A stretch of DNA of 64,000 bases, taken from positions 261,697,077 to 261,761,076 of the forward strand of contig CM057349.1 of the NCBI GenBank assembly GCA_030015575.1. Reading direction: 5' to 3'. The translations under genes and the position numbers were made by a program. Shown here piece by piece: positions 45,383 to 58,879 of the stretch (positions within the stretch are counted from its first letter, which is position 1; each line of letters starts with the position of its first letter). Source of the stretch: Agapanthus africanus. Its lineage: Eukaryota; Streptophyta; Magnoliopsida; Asparagales; Amaryllidaceae. The notes below the pieces were generated by a model. The model was given only the letters and a program-made list of their open reading frames with translations. It made no database searches and was not told the DNA's origin.

Positions 45383-45465
45383 CATTGATCCCTCAACACG
45401 ACGGCGGAACCGCGGCAACAAGGGGGGTTTTGCCGCGGTTCCGCGCTCTATCTGAGAGATCAATG
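45383..45465 (-). ncRNA. GC-rich hairpin after primer site (CopC)
   Basis: The inner stem GCGGAACCGCGGCAA (45404-45418) with TTGCCGCGGTTCCGC (45430-45444) is a perfect 15 bp. The outer stem is CATTGATC (45383-45390) with GATCAATG (45458-45465). It lies about 200 bases from the primer site. Confidence 0.9.
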
Positions 45466-45645
45466 TCTCGAATTTTCCCAGAACTCTTAGAACTACTTGT
45501 ACATCAGTTTTCTACAACCTGAAAAATTTTTAGAGCCAGAAAAAAAACGACAGAAAACTGATGTGAGGAAAATGTGGTTTTTTTGGAATTTTGGTCGATC
45601 GGAAATGCAAACACATCAAACAAAGCTAGACGAAGTTAATGGCGA

Positions 45646-45658
45646 GGCTCTGATACCA
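45646..45658 (-). promoter_or_regulatory. Primer-binding site, tRNA-iMet (CopC)
   Basis: The complement reads TGGTATCAGAGCC, one base from the LTR at 45660. Confidence 0.95.
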
Positions 45659-45659
45659 C

Positions 45660-47854
45660 TGTAAGTGCACGGCGGCGCCCCGGTCGTCAATCCGACGGCC
45701 AAATGCGGAAGCGGTGATAAACTTTAATTTTGCGAACTTAGCAAACCGGCACCACCGCGCACTAAACCCCGGATCGGGCCATTAAACTAGATCTAGCTAA
45801 CAACAAGACGGGTTAGAGATATACCGAGTGATCGTCGTCCTCCGGTCTTCTCGTCGTCCTCCCGATCTCTCGCGGAATGTCCGGTCTCCATCTCCTCGCC
45901 GGAAGGGCACCACGTCGCCTGCATCTTTTACGGGCTCCCGCCTCTATACCGAGGCAACTCGGGCATGAAGCTGGCAAGTCGACATGCCCAAGATATGCTG
46001 TAGAATATGTGTAGGACTCATGTCTCATATTGGGGTAGTGGATGTTGCCATTTGATAGATGGAGGAATCAAGATAAGAAAAATGGTGCTTGCATTTTTCT
46101 AGCATCAAAATGAGATCAAGAATGCCACAAGCTCAAAAATGAAACTCTCTCATTCCCACTCAAAGAAGTGGCCGGCCCCATATACATGTGAGAATGGTGG
46201 AGGAAAAATCAAGCATGAAGGGAGGTGATGGTAGGAGAAGAAAAGAGACCACATCCAAATATCAACCATACTTATTACTTCAAACCCATACCCTCTCTTT
46301 AATGCAAGTGATGGTGGAAAAGAAAAGATGCCATCATAATCAAAGCATTTGCAAGAAACCCCTCCACAATGTGTTATTTGCAAACTTGCAAATAACCCCC
46401 TCCATCGGAAAAGTCCGGCCGGGAAAGAACAAAGGAAAACCGGCCGGAACGGAATGCAAACTGGCAACTCCAGAAAACTGGTCCCGTAATAAATTACAGG
46501 AAAACCCCGATACTGTGCATACACACCCGCATCTGTATTCCGACCGGATACAAATGCAATGAGACAAAATCTACACTGTACTATACTAGGATCCGGCTTA
46601 AACCAAAGCCGGCTAGTAATATCCGTCCGATCCTGATCCGTGCAATACCGCACGTATCTGATCGAACCCTGCCATATATCTATACGGCCTCTAGTATAAA
46701 CCGTCCGATCCTGATCCGTGCAATACCGCACGTATCTGATCGGACCCTGCCATATCTCCATACGGCCTCTACAGCGTTTCGCCCGAAAGCTTGAGTAACT
46801 GAATGTGTGGTGGATTCTAAAGACTCGTCAATACTATGGCTGTGGATTTAACCACTAGCACGTCAGAGGTATAAGCCAATACGTGACGGGCCACCGGCTA
46901 TTGACTAAAAAGGGACGTCGATGAGCGAACTCATCCTGACACCCTACTGAGTCTGTCAGTGACAATATCCGTACAGTCCGGTCCGTTCGTCTATGAGCAT
47001 CGCATGGCGGGCCTAGGGGGTTGGTAAAAGTCAGACCCCCAAAAGCGGTACAAGTCGTGTCGGAGTGTAGCCCAGAACACCCTGAGATACTACTGGAATA
47101 CCTACCAGTAAATCTCCTGCCTTGGCCAAGGACTTCGTGTAATGGCTCTCCTAGACACAGCGCGACCTCACCCCCAATACCGGGAGAGACGAACCCCTGA
47201 AGATCCGCTCACTGCCTCCATGTGGCTCGGGACTGTACCCAACTAAAACCTGTTTGCACGACTCCTTTGAGCCGTGGTAGGGTAGTAATCAAAGCACAGT
47301 GGGAACTCACACGAGACAAATGACGATCCCCAGGTCGATGAACTAACCTGTACACATGTCACCTGGGAACTGCTATCTGACATGAGGTATAAGACCAACT
47401 AGCATGTTCCCGGCGAGTCCTGTCCGGTGTACTCATAACCCAATGAGCACCTGTATACATCTTAGGTGAACCAACTGACACCAGTGGCTTGTGAGACCGG
47501 CCACCGCCCCTCGTCGGGGTCTCGACTGTATACACTAGTCTACTCTGGAGAATCGATGCCCTGTCTCGAAACTCCTACGACTAGGGACCTTTTAAGGATG
47601 TGCTTATAGACTACCAGCTCCCACGTATATGATCGCCCTCATACTGCTGGCAGTCAAGCAAGAATCCTAGGGGCTCTATCAACGTGCAATAGTGACATGT
47701 CAGGTCACCTAAAGCAGTACACGATGATAAAGGTAAACCAGATAGCATACTATCATCTCGAGTAAGACTGTCGTACCGGGATAGGTCCTCCCTCAATCAT
47801 TGCAATCACGTGCCTGTGATCCAATAATTGACTCTGAGGGCACTATCTCCAACA
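45660..47854 (-). repeat. CopC 5' LTR
   Basis: 2195 bp, about 99% identical to 37767-39964, ending before AAATT (47855-47859). Confidence 0.95.
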
Positions 47855-47859
47855 AAATT

Positions 47860-48117
47860 AATATATCACATATATAATTATACATTAAATTATTAAATCA
47901 ACACTTGATTTAATAATCCGTCTATATCACATACAACCGACTAATATTAAATGTATCAACTTTTCGAATCAACACTTGATTCGATAACCCGGCTATATCA
48001 CATATAACCGACCGATATCACATATCGTGAGAATAGAATGCGGTATCACATACGCGCATTAATCTCGGTCCCGCACATATCACATATGTGCTCCTACTTT
48101 GTTTCGCATGAACCAGG
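47860..48117 (-). repeat. CopE 3' LTR, piece 2
   Basis: The CopE LTR resumes after the CopC target duplication. It aligns (complement) with the middle of the CopA LTR, including the CCTGGTTC...GCGAAAC stretch and ATCGAATCA repeats, and ends in CCAGG (48113-48117), the CopD target duplication. Confidence 0.88.
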
Positions 48118-50199
48118 TGTAAGTATGCGGCAGCGCCCCGGCCGTCTATTAGACGCCAATATGCAGAACAAAATTTTTACGACTGGCGCTATCGCGTACT
48201 ATCACCCGGATCTGCCATTAAAGCTAAACTAACAAATTGTAAAGAGGGTAGAATAGTTATACCGAATGATCCGAGTCCTTCGGTCTTCAACCATCATCCC
48301 ACGCTATGTTGCAACTGATCCGAACTTGCTCGATCTCTGGTCTCGTCGTCCAGGTGGCACCACGTCGACGGATCTTTAAACGGGCTCCCGCCTCTGAACC
48401 GAGGCAACTCGATCGTCAAGTTTTCTAAAATAGACGACCAAGATGAAGTAGAGAATGAGTAGAATACTTTGTCTCGTTACGTCCAAGGCTATGGACGAAC
48501 GGTTAATAGAAGTTGCCAATTGGAGTCGGGTAAATGGAAATTGAACTATATGAAATTTCCATATACAAAACTATCATAATCTTTTGCCACAAAATCAAAA
48601 TGAAAAATCATCCTTCTCACAATGAGGGTCGGCCACTTTAAAAGAGCAAGGAGGGTGAGTGTAGGAACTACAAGTGGTGACTATAAGCTTTGAACTTATC
48701 ATAACCTAACATCAAAGCATGACACACTAGAAATCATTAATGCAAAATGTTGATTCATTAACCTAGTCACCATATTAATTAATGCAACCAAAGAAACATG
48801 AACACCTCACTTACTTCTAGAATCTTCTAGAACCATGACTCACCCAAGAAGAAAAGATAAATCCGCATTTAACCGAATGTTAAATATGGCTGATAGAAAA
48901 CTGGAAACTGGCAACTTCCAAAAATCATCCCGGAACGAATTTCAGGATAACCCCGTATCGGTATAAACATACCCGCATTTGTATTACGACTGAATACAAA
49001 CGCAACTGAGACAAAGATATTATATCTACACAGTATAATACTGGGATCTGGCTTAAACCAAAGCCTACCAGTATTATCTGCCCGAAAAATGACACGTGCG
49101 AAAATGCACGTACTTTTTCCGAACCCTGCCATAACACCATACGGCATCTACAACATTTCGCCCGAACTTGGGAAAGTGTCTGTGGGGGACTCTAATGACT
49201 CATCAATACACTGGCACTGGGAATAACCACTAGCACGTCAGAGGTACAAGCTGTACGTAACGGTTTGCCTATGTATTGATTGGAAGGGAAGCTGACGAGC
49301 GAACTCATCTATAAACCCTACTGAGCCTGACAGTGACAATATCCGTACAGTCCGGAACATTCGTTTATGAGTATCGCATATTAGTCCTAGGGGGTCGGTA
49401 AACGTCAGACCCCCAATAGCTGCATAAGTCGTGTCAGAGAGCAGCCCAGAACACCCTGAGATACTACTGGTATACCTATTAGTATATCTCAATTACCCTG
49501 GCCAGGGATTTCGTGTAATGGCTCTCCTAAACACAGCGCGATCTCACCCCCAATACCGGGAGAGACGAATCCCCGACGATCCGCTCACTTGCCTCCAATG
49601 TGGTTTGGGACTGTACCCAAAATATACCTGTTTGCACGACTCCTTTGACCCGTGGTAGGGTATAAATCAAAGCACAGTGGGAACTCACACGAGACAAATG
49701 ACGACCTCAGGTCGATGAACTAACCTGTACATATGTCACCAGGGAACTGCTATCTGACGATATGTATAATACCAACTAGCATGTTCCCGGCGAGTCCTGT
49801 CCGGTGTACTCATATCCCAATGAGCACCTGTATACATTTTAGGTGATCCAACTGACACCAGTGGCTTGTGAGACTGGCCACCGCCCCTCGTCGGGGTCTC
49901 GACTGTATACACTAGTCTACTCTGGAGTATCGATGCCCTGTCTCGAAACTCCCACGACTAGGGACATTTTAAGGATGTGCTTATAGACCCCAGCTCCCAC
50001 ATATATGATCGCCATCATACTGCTGGTAGTCAAGTAAGAATCCTATGGGCTCTATCAACATCTATATGATGATAAAGACAGACCAGATAGCATACTATCA
50101 TCTCGAGTAAGACTGTTATATCTGTATAGGTCCTCCCTCAATCATTGCAATCACCTACCCGCGATCCAATAATTGACTTAGAGGGCACTATATCTAACA
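48118..50199 (-). repeat. CopD 3' LTR
   Basis: 2082 bp between the CCAGG duplication and the polypurine tract complement. It contains the TGGTTT-loop hairpin (49050-49065). Confidence 0.94.
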
Positions 50200-50214
50200 A
50201 TCTCCCACTTGCAC
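50200..50214 (-). promoter_or_regulatory. Polypurine tract of CopD
   Basis: The complement reads GTGCAAGTGGGAGAT, adjacent to the LTR. Confidence 0.9.
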
Positions 50215-52550
50215 TTAAATTGCGATGTCGTGTACTCACAGATCGTGTGATACCAAGCATCCAACTCCTCTTTTAATCAGTTTCACAAAGCTCGTTTGTA
50301 AAACTCTTGTGTTCGAGAAACAGCCTCAGTGAGTGGATCCGCTTCGGTGTTTCTTTCTGTATCTCTCTATATCTCAATTTCGCGGAGAAAACCATCTCCC
50401 GAATTGAGTAATACCTGTCTTAGAATATGTCTGGATATCTGATGGGACCTAGTTCATAAATGAACTCTAAATCCAAACTTCTTAGACTGTATCAATCACT
50501 GAAACTAATCAGTGTCAAGCACTATGCCTCCTACAGTATCCTCTTGGACCATTTGTCCATAATACTGTCCCTCGACTGAGGGAAAACTATAACTCTGACA
50601 ATCACTCTGTCATCCAGGTCACCTGTGAAGCCTGGAATAATAACCGCCTCCCAAAGGAGGCTGCAGTCATCAAATCCGTAGAACACGAACTCATGTTCTA
50701 TAACTGCTTCCGTATGTTTCTTCAGGATTCGATTAATATAAACTTATTGTATCTAGTGCAAAAACGACATCTGGTGTGGTACTTGACATCTCACAATTGA
50801 CTCAATTGCCTAAGCAAGTGATCTGCCAATCATGCACGTCCCTCTCCCCTTTAGTCTGTAAGACACCTTTAGAGAGGGTGACTCCATCACCTGCAGGTAC
50901 ACCACCATGCCAGGAGTCAACTATTCTAAAATACTGTCAAAGTACCCACATTGGGAAACTATCCAAATCTAGATCTAAAACCATAGATCTAGTAACCAGA
51001 ATGTCAGATATTATATCCATATCCTTTGTGGAGAAACAACTGTGTGACGACCACAATACAACTGATCGTAGTATATGAATTTTACTTCCTACTCTGTGTA
51101 TGTCATCCAGATACCAGGACATCACACCCTACTACCTTCTTAACAGATCCATCCCCTATTCTGATGAAGTCAAACCCATGACTGTTACATCAAAAATAGA
51201 TGATCTATCTCTGCTATTCTGCTCAAGTCTATAAATAGACACTAGCTACTTGCCCACTATGCTTCCGCTGCTCCCACTGACTACGACAACCCTCTGGCAG
51301 AATAATATGTACGTACACTTCTAAAGCTAGATTAGAACGACGCTATACTTATCCTCTTGCCGGGTCTCATTGTCTGGAACAACAGTAGTGTCAAGTCTGG
51401 GTAAACAAGAACCTCCCTGTCACCTTCCTCGAGGCTACCGGAGTACCTCTCGGGTGTCTGAGGTTACCCACCATATCTGCGGATTGGCTATTGGAATGTC
51501 AAACCTGATTGAATATATAGGTCCTATTAAATTTTCCATAATCGTTTGCGGTTCTGGAATCACTTCCAGTTCTACCATACTCCCACTACTGTTTTCTGAA
51601 AAAATCCATTTTATTAAAACTATGGCGAGTCAAGAACAATATCACTATCGATTTTCCAGATGGTAAAAAATCAACCCTCGTCAAAGCTAGGGTCAACCCA
51701 CAAACTGCCATTACAGAAACGTGCCTTGAGTTATCCAGTGTCTGGTTTTAAGCATAAGCTGGACAACTCCCCTTACCTTAACATCGTTAAGATATGATCC
51801 ATTCTATATCCAATATAGAAAACTTTGACACTTATTTAATTGGAACCAGATTCAAAACATGCAGCTGTCTCCAGTGCATATCAACTTAATGGAGAGAGGC
51901 TAATCAGTATTACTCAACTTAGGAATCCATCCAATTATGAGTAACCTGAAAAAGAAACAAGTTTCTCAAAACCATTACTATCAACTGAATACCAATCATA
52001 AGAATCTACATCTTCGATTTCTTTGAAGAATCCTGATACTTGCGATACTTGGTTCTCTACTTTATTCTTATACCCATAACTTTTCAAAACTTAGACATTG
52101 TATTTCTACGAAACACTTGTCTAAAAACTAGAGAAGTTATAAGTAAACAGAATATAGTACGAGGACCAACTCCTTTGTCCTGATGGACACTGGAAAACAT
52201 ACAATACTCTGTATAAGTCTGCTGAGTTTAATAACTCAAAACCTGTGCGTCGTAGGTTGAAAACTGTTCCCAGGCGATTTCCTCAAATATCACCAATTAC
52301 AATGAATTCCGATATAATAAGGATGATCACCTAATTCTCAATAACTCACTCCCACTCAACATCTATAAAACCATACAGATGTGAGAATGAAACCTGGTAA
52401 ATACATACCCTGGAGTAAGTATCCAATCGGGAAATCAGTTTTCTATTAACAATGCATAGTGAATATGAAACATGAAAATGTTTCGTAGGGGTATCCTGGT
52501 ATTCTTAGTAATGCCTCTTCCATAATCCAAATTATGACTTTAACCGTATA
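50215..52550 (-). pseudogene. CopD pol remnant
   Basis: Decayed Copia pol in the same layout as CopC. The RNase H region keeps the C-terminal part (about 50320-50480) but lacks the YCDNNGA-coding stretch at about 50441-50460, exactly as in CopC. A YXDD-type segment reading YLDD survives near 51100-51115 where CopC has a deletion. RT (equivalent to the PEGFVDS stretch) is near 51270-51300. No long frame remains. Boundaries are approximate. Confidence 0.8.
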
Positions 52551-53345
52551 TTTCTTTGCCACCTTTCCAAATGCTTTTATTTGTCTTTAGTCGTTACCTT
52601 CTTTACACCATTGTTAGGCTAAAATGGTTTTCTTCCTTCCCTACCGTTCGGCACCAGCCTATGGTTTGGAAGAAGAATATCCGGTAAGCATAATAGGTGT
52701 GCCCTCCTAATCCTAGGAGTACTCATAACTTGAGAGAAGGTGATGATAAAAGACAACTGAATAATACCTTATTCCTATTTCTCCTGAACCAGAATCCATC
52801 CTCGAAAAAATATCCTTCGAGTTCGTATATAACCATACGATGGATTTATCCAATGGAATTGGATGTTCGTAGTGATACGGGTTGTTCTGGAGAAATCAAA
52901 GGTGAAGTAAGAGTGGCTATGAAACACGTGGTTTGGTCGTGAATGTTAATAGTCGCAATTTACTTTGCCCTCTTTCTAATCCCTTTATTTTATCTTTACA
53001 TATTACCTTCTGCACACCCTACTTAGGCTAATTAGTTTTCTTCATTCCCTACCTTTCGGCACCTGGCTATGGTTTGGAATAAGACTATCCAATAAGCGTA
53101 ATAGGTGTACTCTCCTAAATTAAGGAGCCCTCGCAACCTGAGAGAAGGTGATAATAAAAGACAATTGAATAAACCAATTCTATTTCTCCTGAATCTGGAT
53201 CCATCCTCGAAGAAATCCCGTCGAGTTCGTATATAACCATACGATGGACCTATCCAATGGAAGTGGATATCCGTAGTAATACGGGTTGTTCTGAGAAATA
53301 CAAAGGGTAAAAGAAAGAGTGGCAATGACTTATGAAACTATAGGC
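52550..53345 (-). repeat. ~400-bp internal tandem duplication (CopD)
   Basis: Two diverged copies, about 52550-52957 and 52958-53345, homologous to the CopC pair at 42487-43290. The duplication therefore predates the split of CopC and CopD. Confidence 0.78.
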
Positions 53346-53732
53346 AATCCAAAAGCCAGTATTTTAAGAAGGTTCGGTCAACTTGGTCACTTAGTTATTG
53401 TCTAGGGTCGGTCAAAAGTCGCTGCCAAAGAGAGAGAGAGAAAAGAAACACTCTGCGTGCACTCTAGCCTAGATCAGAATGGTTATCACTTTATCTAATT
53501 AGGAAACCTCCCACTGTTATCTCAAATTCTCCTCCAAACCTGAAAGAAGAATTAGTCGGGGTCACCCGAAGAGTAAACCAACTCATCAGTGAGAATCGGG
53601 ATCCAACTATCATCGTATGATAACTTGATGGAAGCCACTCAAGTTAACACACACCAGAAGGTATGCGCAAGTCTGGAAAGTTTCTTGTATGTTTGAAACT
53701 CCCGATATAATTTTTATCCCATGCACTTATGA

Positions 53733-53925
53733 CCTTGACGTAGGCCAATAAATCATAAGCCACATGTTAAGTTCTACCCGTCGTTGTCCTGATTAATTTA
53801 AGTCATCGTACATGCCCTTGACGTAGGCCAACAAGGCTGTACATCTGACTTAAACTAATGCATCTATCTGTGCAATAAATGAATACCCAGCAGCTACCAA
53901 ACACTATGCCTTGACGTAGGCCAAC
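53733..53925 (-). ncRNA. Three same-loop stem-loops (CopD, loop CTAC)
   Basis: On the minus strand TTGGC-CTAC-GTCAAGG lies at 53733-53749, 53816-53832 and 53909-53925, spaced 83 and 93. The core is identical in all three. Lower stems are CTTATGA/TCATAAG, GTACA/TGTAC and CTATG/CATAG. Confidence 0.88.
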
Positions 53926-55468
53926 AAACATAGCTTGAATACTACTGACCATCCATAAGAAATGACGGAGGATTACGGCTGGTTTTTGGCGAAAAACCTT
54001 TAACGTAAAGAACTTGATCTCGTTGAAGGAACTTGATAGAATTTTATAAAAAATATAGTAACGAAAACCTTTTGCTAAAGAAGTCATTCCCGGTGAAGGG
54101 ATTTTAGCTCTTTTCTCGTAGAATGAGGTGCAGGATATTCCAACTGAATACCGCGATGCAAAGCAACTTGTAATCGAATATATAGAAGCTATTACCCTGA
54201 TGCAAACTTCTGCCCAAGGGGTCACTCCCGGTGAAGGGATCTCGGCCCTTGCCTCGTCGAATGAGGTGCAGGATATTCCAACTGAATATCACTATGCAAA
54301 ACAAAAGGAAACGTCTTTGTAATAACTCCCTTTTAAAATTTGTTCCAACAACATCAAATATAGGTTTGTTTTATCTTGCATTGATAAGAATCAACGCAAT
54401 CCCATCAATCAATCACACCAGAAAAGAACGAAAATAAAATGTATGTATATGCCATCCGCATTCGCCACTGGGTCCCGTCATCACCCGTTAGGTTACTTAA
54501 CTAACGACAGAGCGGGGGCTGGACTAGCGCGGGTGAAAAACATATACAACATCTAATAGTATATATACTAATATACAATAATCGCTCCAGGCGTGATAAT
54601 ATGCAACATTACAGAAAAGTAATAAGCATCACAGAACAATACAGATAATCTGGGATCCCCGGGTTTCACAGAGCCGCTACTGAAACCCGACGTTCCCCTG
54701 GTCGTGTGGATAGCCTGTGCAATGAAACCTAGACCCCTACGGGTGCGGCAAGTTACCCGCCAAAACCTGAAGCGAGGTAGTCCCCACAACATAGGGAATG
54801 GAACACCCGGCACTTCACGGAATCCGGTAAATTGAGCACCCCTCCTTGGGTCAACCTATACCCCCTACGAGTGTGGCGAATAGTCTGCCAATTCTAGAGT
54901 GGGGTCATTTTGCCTCTCAAAGCCATGAGATATGGACCCGTTGCCCTTCAGAACCCGGCTATCCGTGCACTCCTTCGCGGGATAAACCTAGTACAGAAAT
55001 AAAAATATGTACAACGGGTACATCGACTTCGACACGGTCGTGCCCCAAAAGAATATGATACAAACAGGCAGTGACGGCAGTCCACATGTTGGACGCTCGC
55101 CCCGTAATATCAAATGTACAAATAAATCCAAACAACACTACCATTGCACACTGCTATCCACCACGACAAATCCGCAACATCACAGCACAACACAGAACAT
55201 CAACGTGAATGTCACGTTCACAAACCCGTCTAAAAGAACTATAGCAATTAGACGCGGTTTACCGCTCGAATGACATTCCCGGTCGGAGATATAAAGTAAG
55301 TACTGTAAACTAACAAGTTTAAAATTTTGATCGACAAAACTTCCCGAAGTGGGCCGCACAAACATCTGGTGTACAGTAACAAAAAAATGGGCCCCAAAGA
55401 AATATACTAGAAACCACAATTTCCTGCAACGAAGCCCCTGTACAAATTTTGCTCACCATTCTCACTAA

Positions 55469-55521
55469 ACCGCCGCGGAAGCGCGGTCAAACCATAGGTT
55501 TGACCGCGGTTCCGCGGTGGT
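55469..55521 (-). ncRNA. GC-rich hairpin after primer site (CopD)
   Basis: A 25-base arm (55469-55493) pairs with 55497-55521 around an ATA loop with one mismatch and one G-T wobble. The core is CCGCGGAAGCGCGG against CCGCGGTTCCGCGG. It lies about 200 bases from the primer site. Confidence 0.92.
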
Positions 55522-55716
55522 TCAATGAGATCAGGTGTCCAAATTTGTACGGGGTGCTTAAAACAGCCTGCTCGGTTTTCTGAAGTGCTCAAAATAAATT
55601 TTAGAACAGTTTAAAAAACAACAGAAACTGTTAACACATGGAAATTGTAATTTTGAAAATTCCGTTCGATCGATCTTTTAAACGTGTTAGCACAAGTTAG
55701 TATAGCTTAATGGTTA

Positions 55717-55729
55717 GGCTCTGATACCA
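55717..55729 (-). promoter_or_regulatory. Primer-binding site, tRNA-iMet (CopD)
   Basis: The complement reads TGGTATCAGAGCC, one base from the LTR at 55731. Confidence 0.95.
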
Positions 55730-55730
55730 C

Positions 55731-57809
55731 TGTAAGTATGCGGCAGCGCCCCGGCCGTCTATTAGACGTCAATATGCGGAACAAAACTTTTACGACTGGC
55801 GCTATCGCTTACTATCACCCGGATCTGCCATTAAAGCTAAACTAACAAATTGTAAAGAGGGTAGAATTGTTATACCGAATGATCCGAGTCCTTCGGTCTT
55901 CAACCATCATCCCACGCTATGTTGCAACTGATCCGAACTTGCTCGATCTCTGGTCTCGTCGTCCAGGTGGCACCACGTCGACGGATCTTTAAACGGGCTC
56001 ACACCTCTGAACCGAGGCAACTCGATCATCAAGTTTGCTAAAAGAGACGACCAAGATGAAGTAGAGAATGAGTAGAATACTTTGTCTCGTTACATCCAAG
56101 GCTATGGACGAACGGTTAATAGAAGTTGCCAATTGGAGTCGGGTAAATGGAAATTGAACTATATGAAATTTCCATATACAAAACTATCATAATCTTTTGC
56201 CACAAAATCAAAATGAAAAATCATCCTTCTCACAATGAGGGCCGGCCACTTTAAAAGAGCAAGGAGGGTGAGTGTAGGAACTACAAGCGGTGACTATAAG
56301 CTTTGAACTTATCATAACCTAACATCAAAGCATGACGCACTAGAAATCATTAATGCAAAATGGTGATTCATTAACCTAGTCACCATATTAATTAATGCAA
56401 CCAAAGAAACATGAACACCTCACTTACTTCTAGAATCTTCTAGAACCATGACTCACCCAAGAAGAAAAGATAAATCCGCATTTAACCGAATGTTAAATAC
56501 GACTGATAGAAAACTGGAAACTGGCAACTTCCAAAAATCATCCCGAAACGAATTTCAGGATAACCCCGTATCGGTATAAACATACCCGCATTTGTATTAC
56601 GACCGAATACAAATGCAACTGAGACAAAGATATTATATCTACACAGTATAATACTGGGATCTGGCTTAAACCAAAGCCTACCAGTATTATCCGCCCGAAA
56701 AATGACACGTGCGAAAACGCACGTGCTTTTTCCGAACCCTGTCATAACACCATACGGCATCTACAACATTTCGCCCGAACTTGGGAAAGTGTCTGTGGGG
56801 GATTCTAATGACTCATCAATACACTGGCACTGGGAATAACCACTAGCACGTCAGAGGTACAAGCTGTACGTAACGGTTTGCCTATGTATTGATTGGAAGG
56901 GAAGCTGACGAGCGAACTCATCTATAAACCCTACTGAGCCTGACAGTGACAATATTTGTACAGTCCGGAACATTCGTCTATGAGTATCGCATATTAGTCC
57001 TAGGGGGTCGGTAAACGTCAGACCCCCAATGCTGCATATGTCGTGTCAGAGAGCAGCCCAGAACACCCTGAGATACTACTGGTATACCTATCAGTATATC
57101 TCAATTACCCTGGCCAGGGATTTCATGTAATGGTTTTCCTAAACACAGCGCGATCTCACCCCCAATACCGGGAGAGACGAATCCCCGACGATTCGCTCGC
57201 TTGCCTCCAATGTGGCTCGGGACTGTACCCAAAATATACCTGTTTGCACGACTCCTTTGACCCGTAGTAGGGTATAAATCAAAGCACAGTGGGAACTCAC
57301 ACGAGACAAATGACGACCTCAGGTTGATGATCTAACCAGTACACATGTCACCAGGGAACTGCTATCTGACGATATGTATAATACCAACTAGCATGTTCCC
57401 GGCGAGTCCTGTTCGGTGTACTCATATCCCAATGAGCACCTGTATACATTTTAGGTGATCCAACTGATACCAGTGGCTTGTGAGACCGGCCACTGCCCCT
57501 TGTCGGGGCTCGACTGTATCACTAGTCTACTCTGGAGTATCGATGCCCTGTCTCGAAACTCCCACGATTAGGGACATTTTAAGGATGTGCTTATAGACCC
57601 CAGCTCCCACATATATGATCGCCATCATACTGCTGGTAGTCAAGCAAGAATCCTATGGGCTCTATCAACATCTATATGATGATAAAGACAGACCAGATAG
57701 TATACTATCATCTCGAGTAAGACTGTTATATCAGTATAGGTCCTCCCTCAATCATTGCAATCACGTACCTGCGATCCAATAATTAACTTAGAGAGCACTA
57801 TATCCAACA
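55731..57809 (-). repeat. CopD 5' LTR
   Basis: 2079 bp matching 48118-50199, ending CCAACA before the CCAGG duplication. Confidence 0.94.
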
Positions 57810-57814
57810 CCAGG

Positions 57815-58858
57815 AAACCTCTGTGTAGGCCTCTAAAGACTCGTCAATACGCCGGCAGTAGGTGATGATCATATCAAACACCCACAAGCCGCAAGCGGTC
57901 TGTTAAACGTAACGGCCACCCGGGTATAGAGCGATCAGAAGATCAACAAGCAAGCATGCTCATACTCCTGCGAATCCAATCAGTAACACAACCGTACAGT
58001 CCGGTCTCTTCGCCTGATATGTTGCATATCTCGCCTGGGGGTGGTAAACGTCAGACACCAATAGCTTGATAAGTCATGCCGATGTGAGGTTCATAATGGG
58101 TCGAGAAACTACTGATAACACTTACCAGTAAATCTCATAAACAGCCCTGGCTAGGGACTTCCTGTCATGGCCAATCGAGCACAGCGCAACATCAGCCCCA
58201 ATACCGGGAGAGACGAAATCCCCTCCTATCGCTCATTGCTTCCATGTGATTCGGGACTGTACCCAAAAACCACCGTTTTGCACGATCTCTTGAACGTGGT
58301 AAGGTAGAAATCAAAACACAGTGGGAATCACACAAGACTCTATGATGATCTCGGGTCGACAGACAAACCTGTACCAGTGTCACCAGAGAACTGCCATCTG
58401 ACGTGAGGTATAATACCATCTAGGAGTTCTCGGCAAGTCCGTCCAGTGTACCCAGTCTCCACTAAGCACCCGTATATCATCTTTGATGTCAAACACCAAT
58501 GGATATGGGATCATCCATCGCCCATATACATGGGTCGAGAAGGTATACGCTAGTCTACTCTGGTATATCGATGCCCCATCTCGATACACCCACGACTAGG
58601 GACATTAAAGGATGTACTCATAGACTACCTTTGTCCCACTAGTATGATCTGCATCATAATCCAGGTAGTCAAGTACTCATCCTAAGGGCTTTATCAACAT
58701 GTAACAGAGAGACAATCAGTGTACATGTTAAGATAAAGAGTAACCATATAGCATACTATCATGTCGAGAAGAATGTCCTCCCTGTGTATGTCCAAGCATC
58801 CACTATAATATACATCATATGTACAATAATGGCCTCTAGGGTATACATATAACTAACA
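57815..58858 (-). repeat. CopE 3' LTR, piece 3
   Basis: The CopE LTR resumes (AAACCTCTGTGTAGG) and ends AACTAACA at 58858, the complement of the TGTTAG LTR start. It aligns with the first ~1.05 kb of the CopA LTR. Confidence 0.9.
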
Positions 58859-58873
58859 ATCTCCCACTTGCAC
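58859..58873 (-). promoter_or_regulatory. Polypurine tract of CopE
   Basis: The complement reads GTGCAAGTGGGAGAT next to the LTR start. Confidence 0.9.
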
Positions 58874-58879
58874 TAAGGC

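Larger units (their letters stand above)
43291..45645 (-). other. CopC structured leader
   Basis: 2.35 kb between the pol remnant and the primer site. In minus-strand order from the right: primer-site hairpin (45383-45465), duplicated unit with hairpins (44038-44190), three same-loop stem-loops (43661-43854) and the polypyrimidine/CAG element (43349-43374). It lacks the module shared by LARD, CopA and CopB, and the GAAA hairpin. Confidence 0.75.
37767..47854 (-). mobile_element. CopC: non-autonomous Copia element, complete
   Basis: 10,088 bp flanked by AAATT (37762-37766 and 47855-47859), inserted in the CopE LTR. LTRs are 2198 and 2195 bp (37767-39964 and 45660-47854) and differ at about 20 sites plus one 3-bp indel (0.9%). 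The interior has polypurine tract and primer site, but pol is a heavily broken remnant without the YVDD box, and no gag is found. It shares an RNase H deletion and a ~400-bp internal duplication with CopD, so its ancestor was already defective. Recent movement must have relied on another element's enzymes (inference). Confidence 0.93.
53346..55716 (-). other. CopD structured leader
   Basis: Same plan as the CopC leader: polypyrimidine/CAG element (53422-53448), three same-loop stem-loops (53733-53925), duplicated hairpin unit (about 54077-54310) with hairpins at 54114-54128 and 54252-54266, and the GC-rich hairpin (55469-55521) near the primer site. Confidence 0.75.
48118..57809 (-). mobile_element. 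CopD: non-autonomous Copia element, complete
   Basis: 9692 bp flanked by CCAGG (48113-48117 and 57810-57814). LTRs are 2082 and 2079 bp (48118-50199 and 55731-57809), differing at about 55-60 sites (2.7%). It is closely related to CopC in LTR, interior duplication and leader, but not a recent duplicate of it. Pol is a frameshifted remnant carrying the same RNase H deletion as CopC. No gag is visible. Confidence 0.93.
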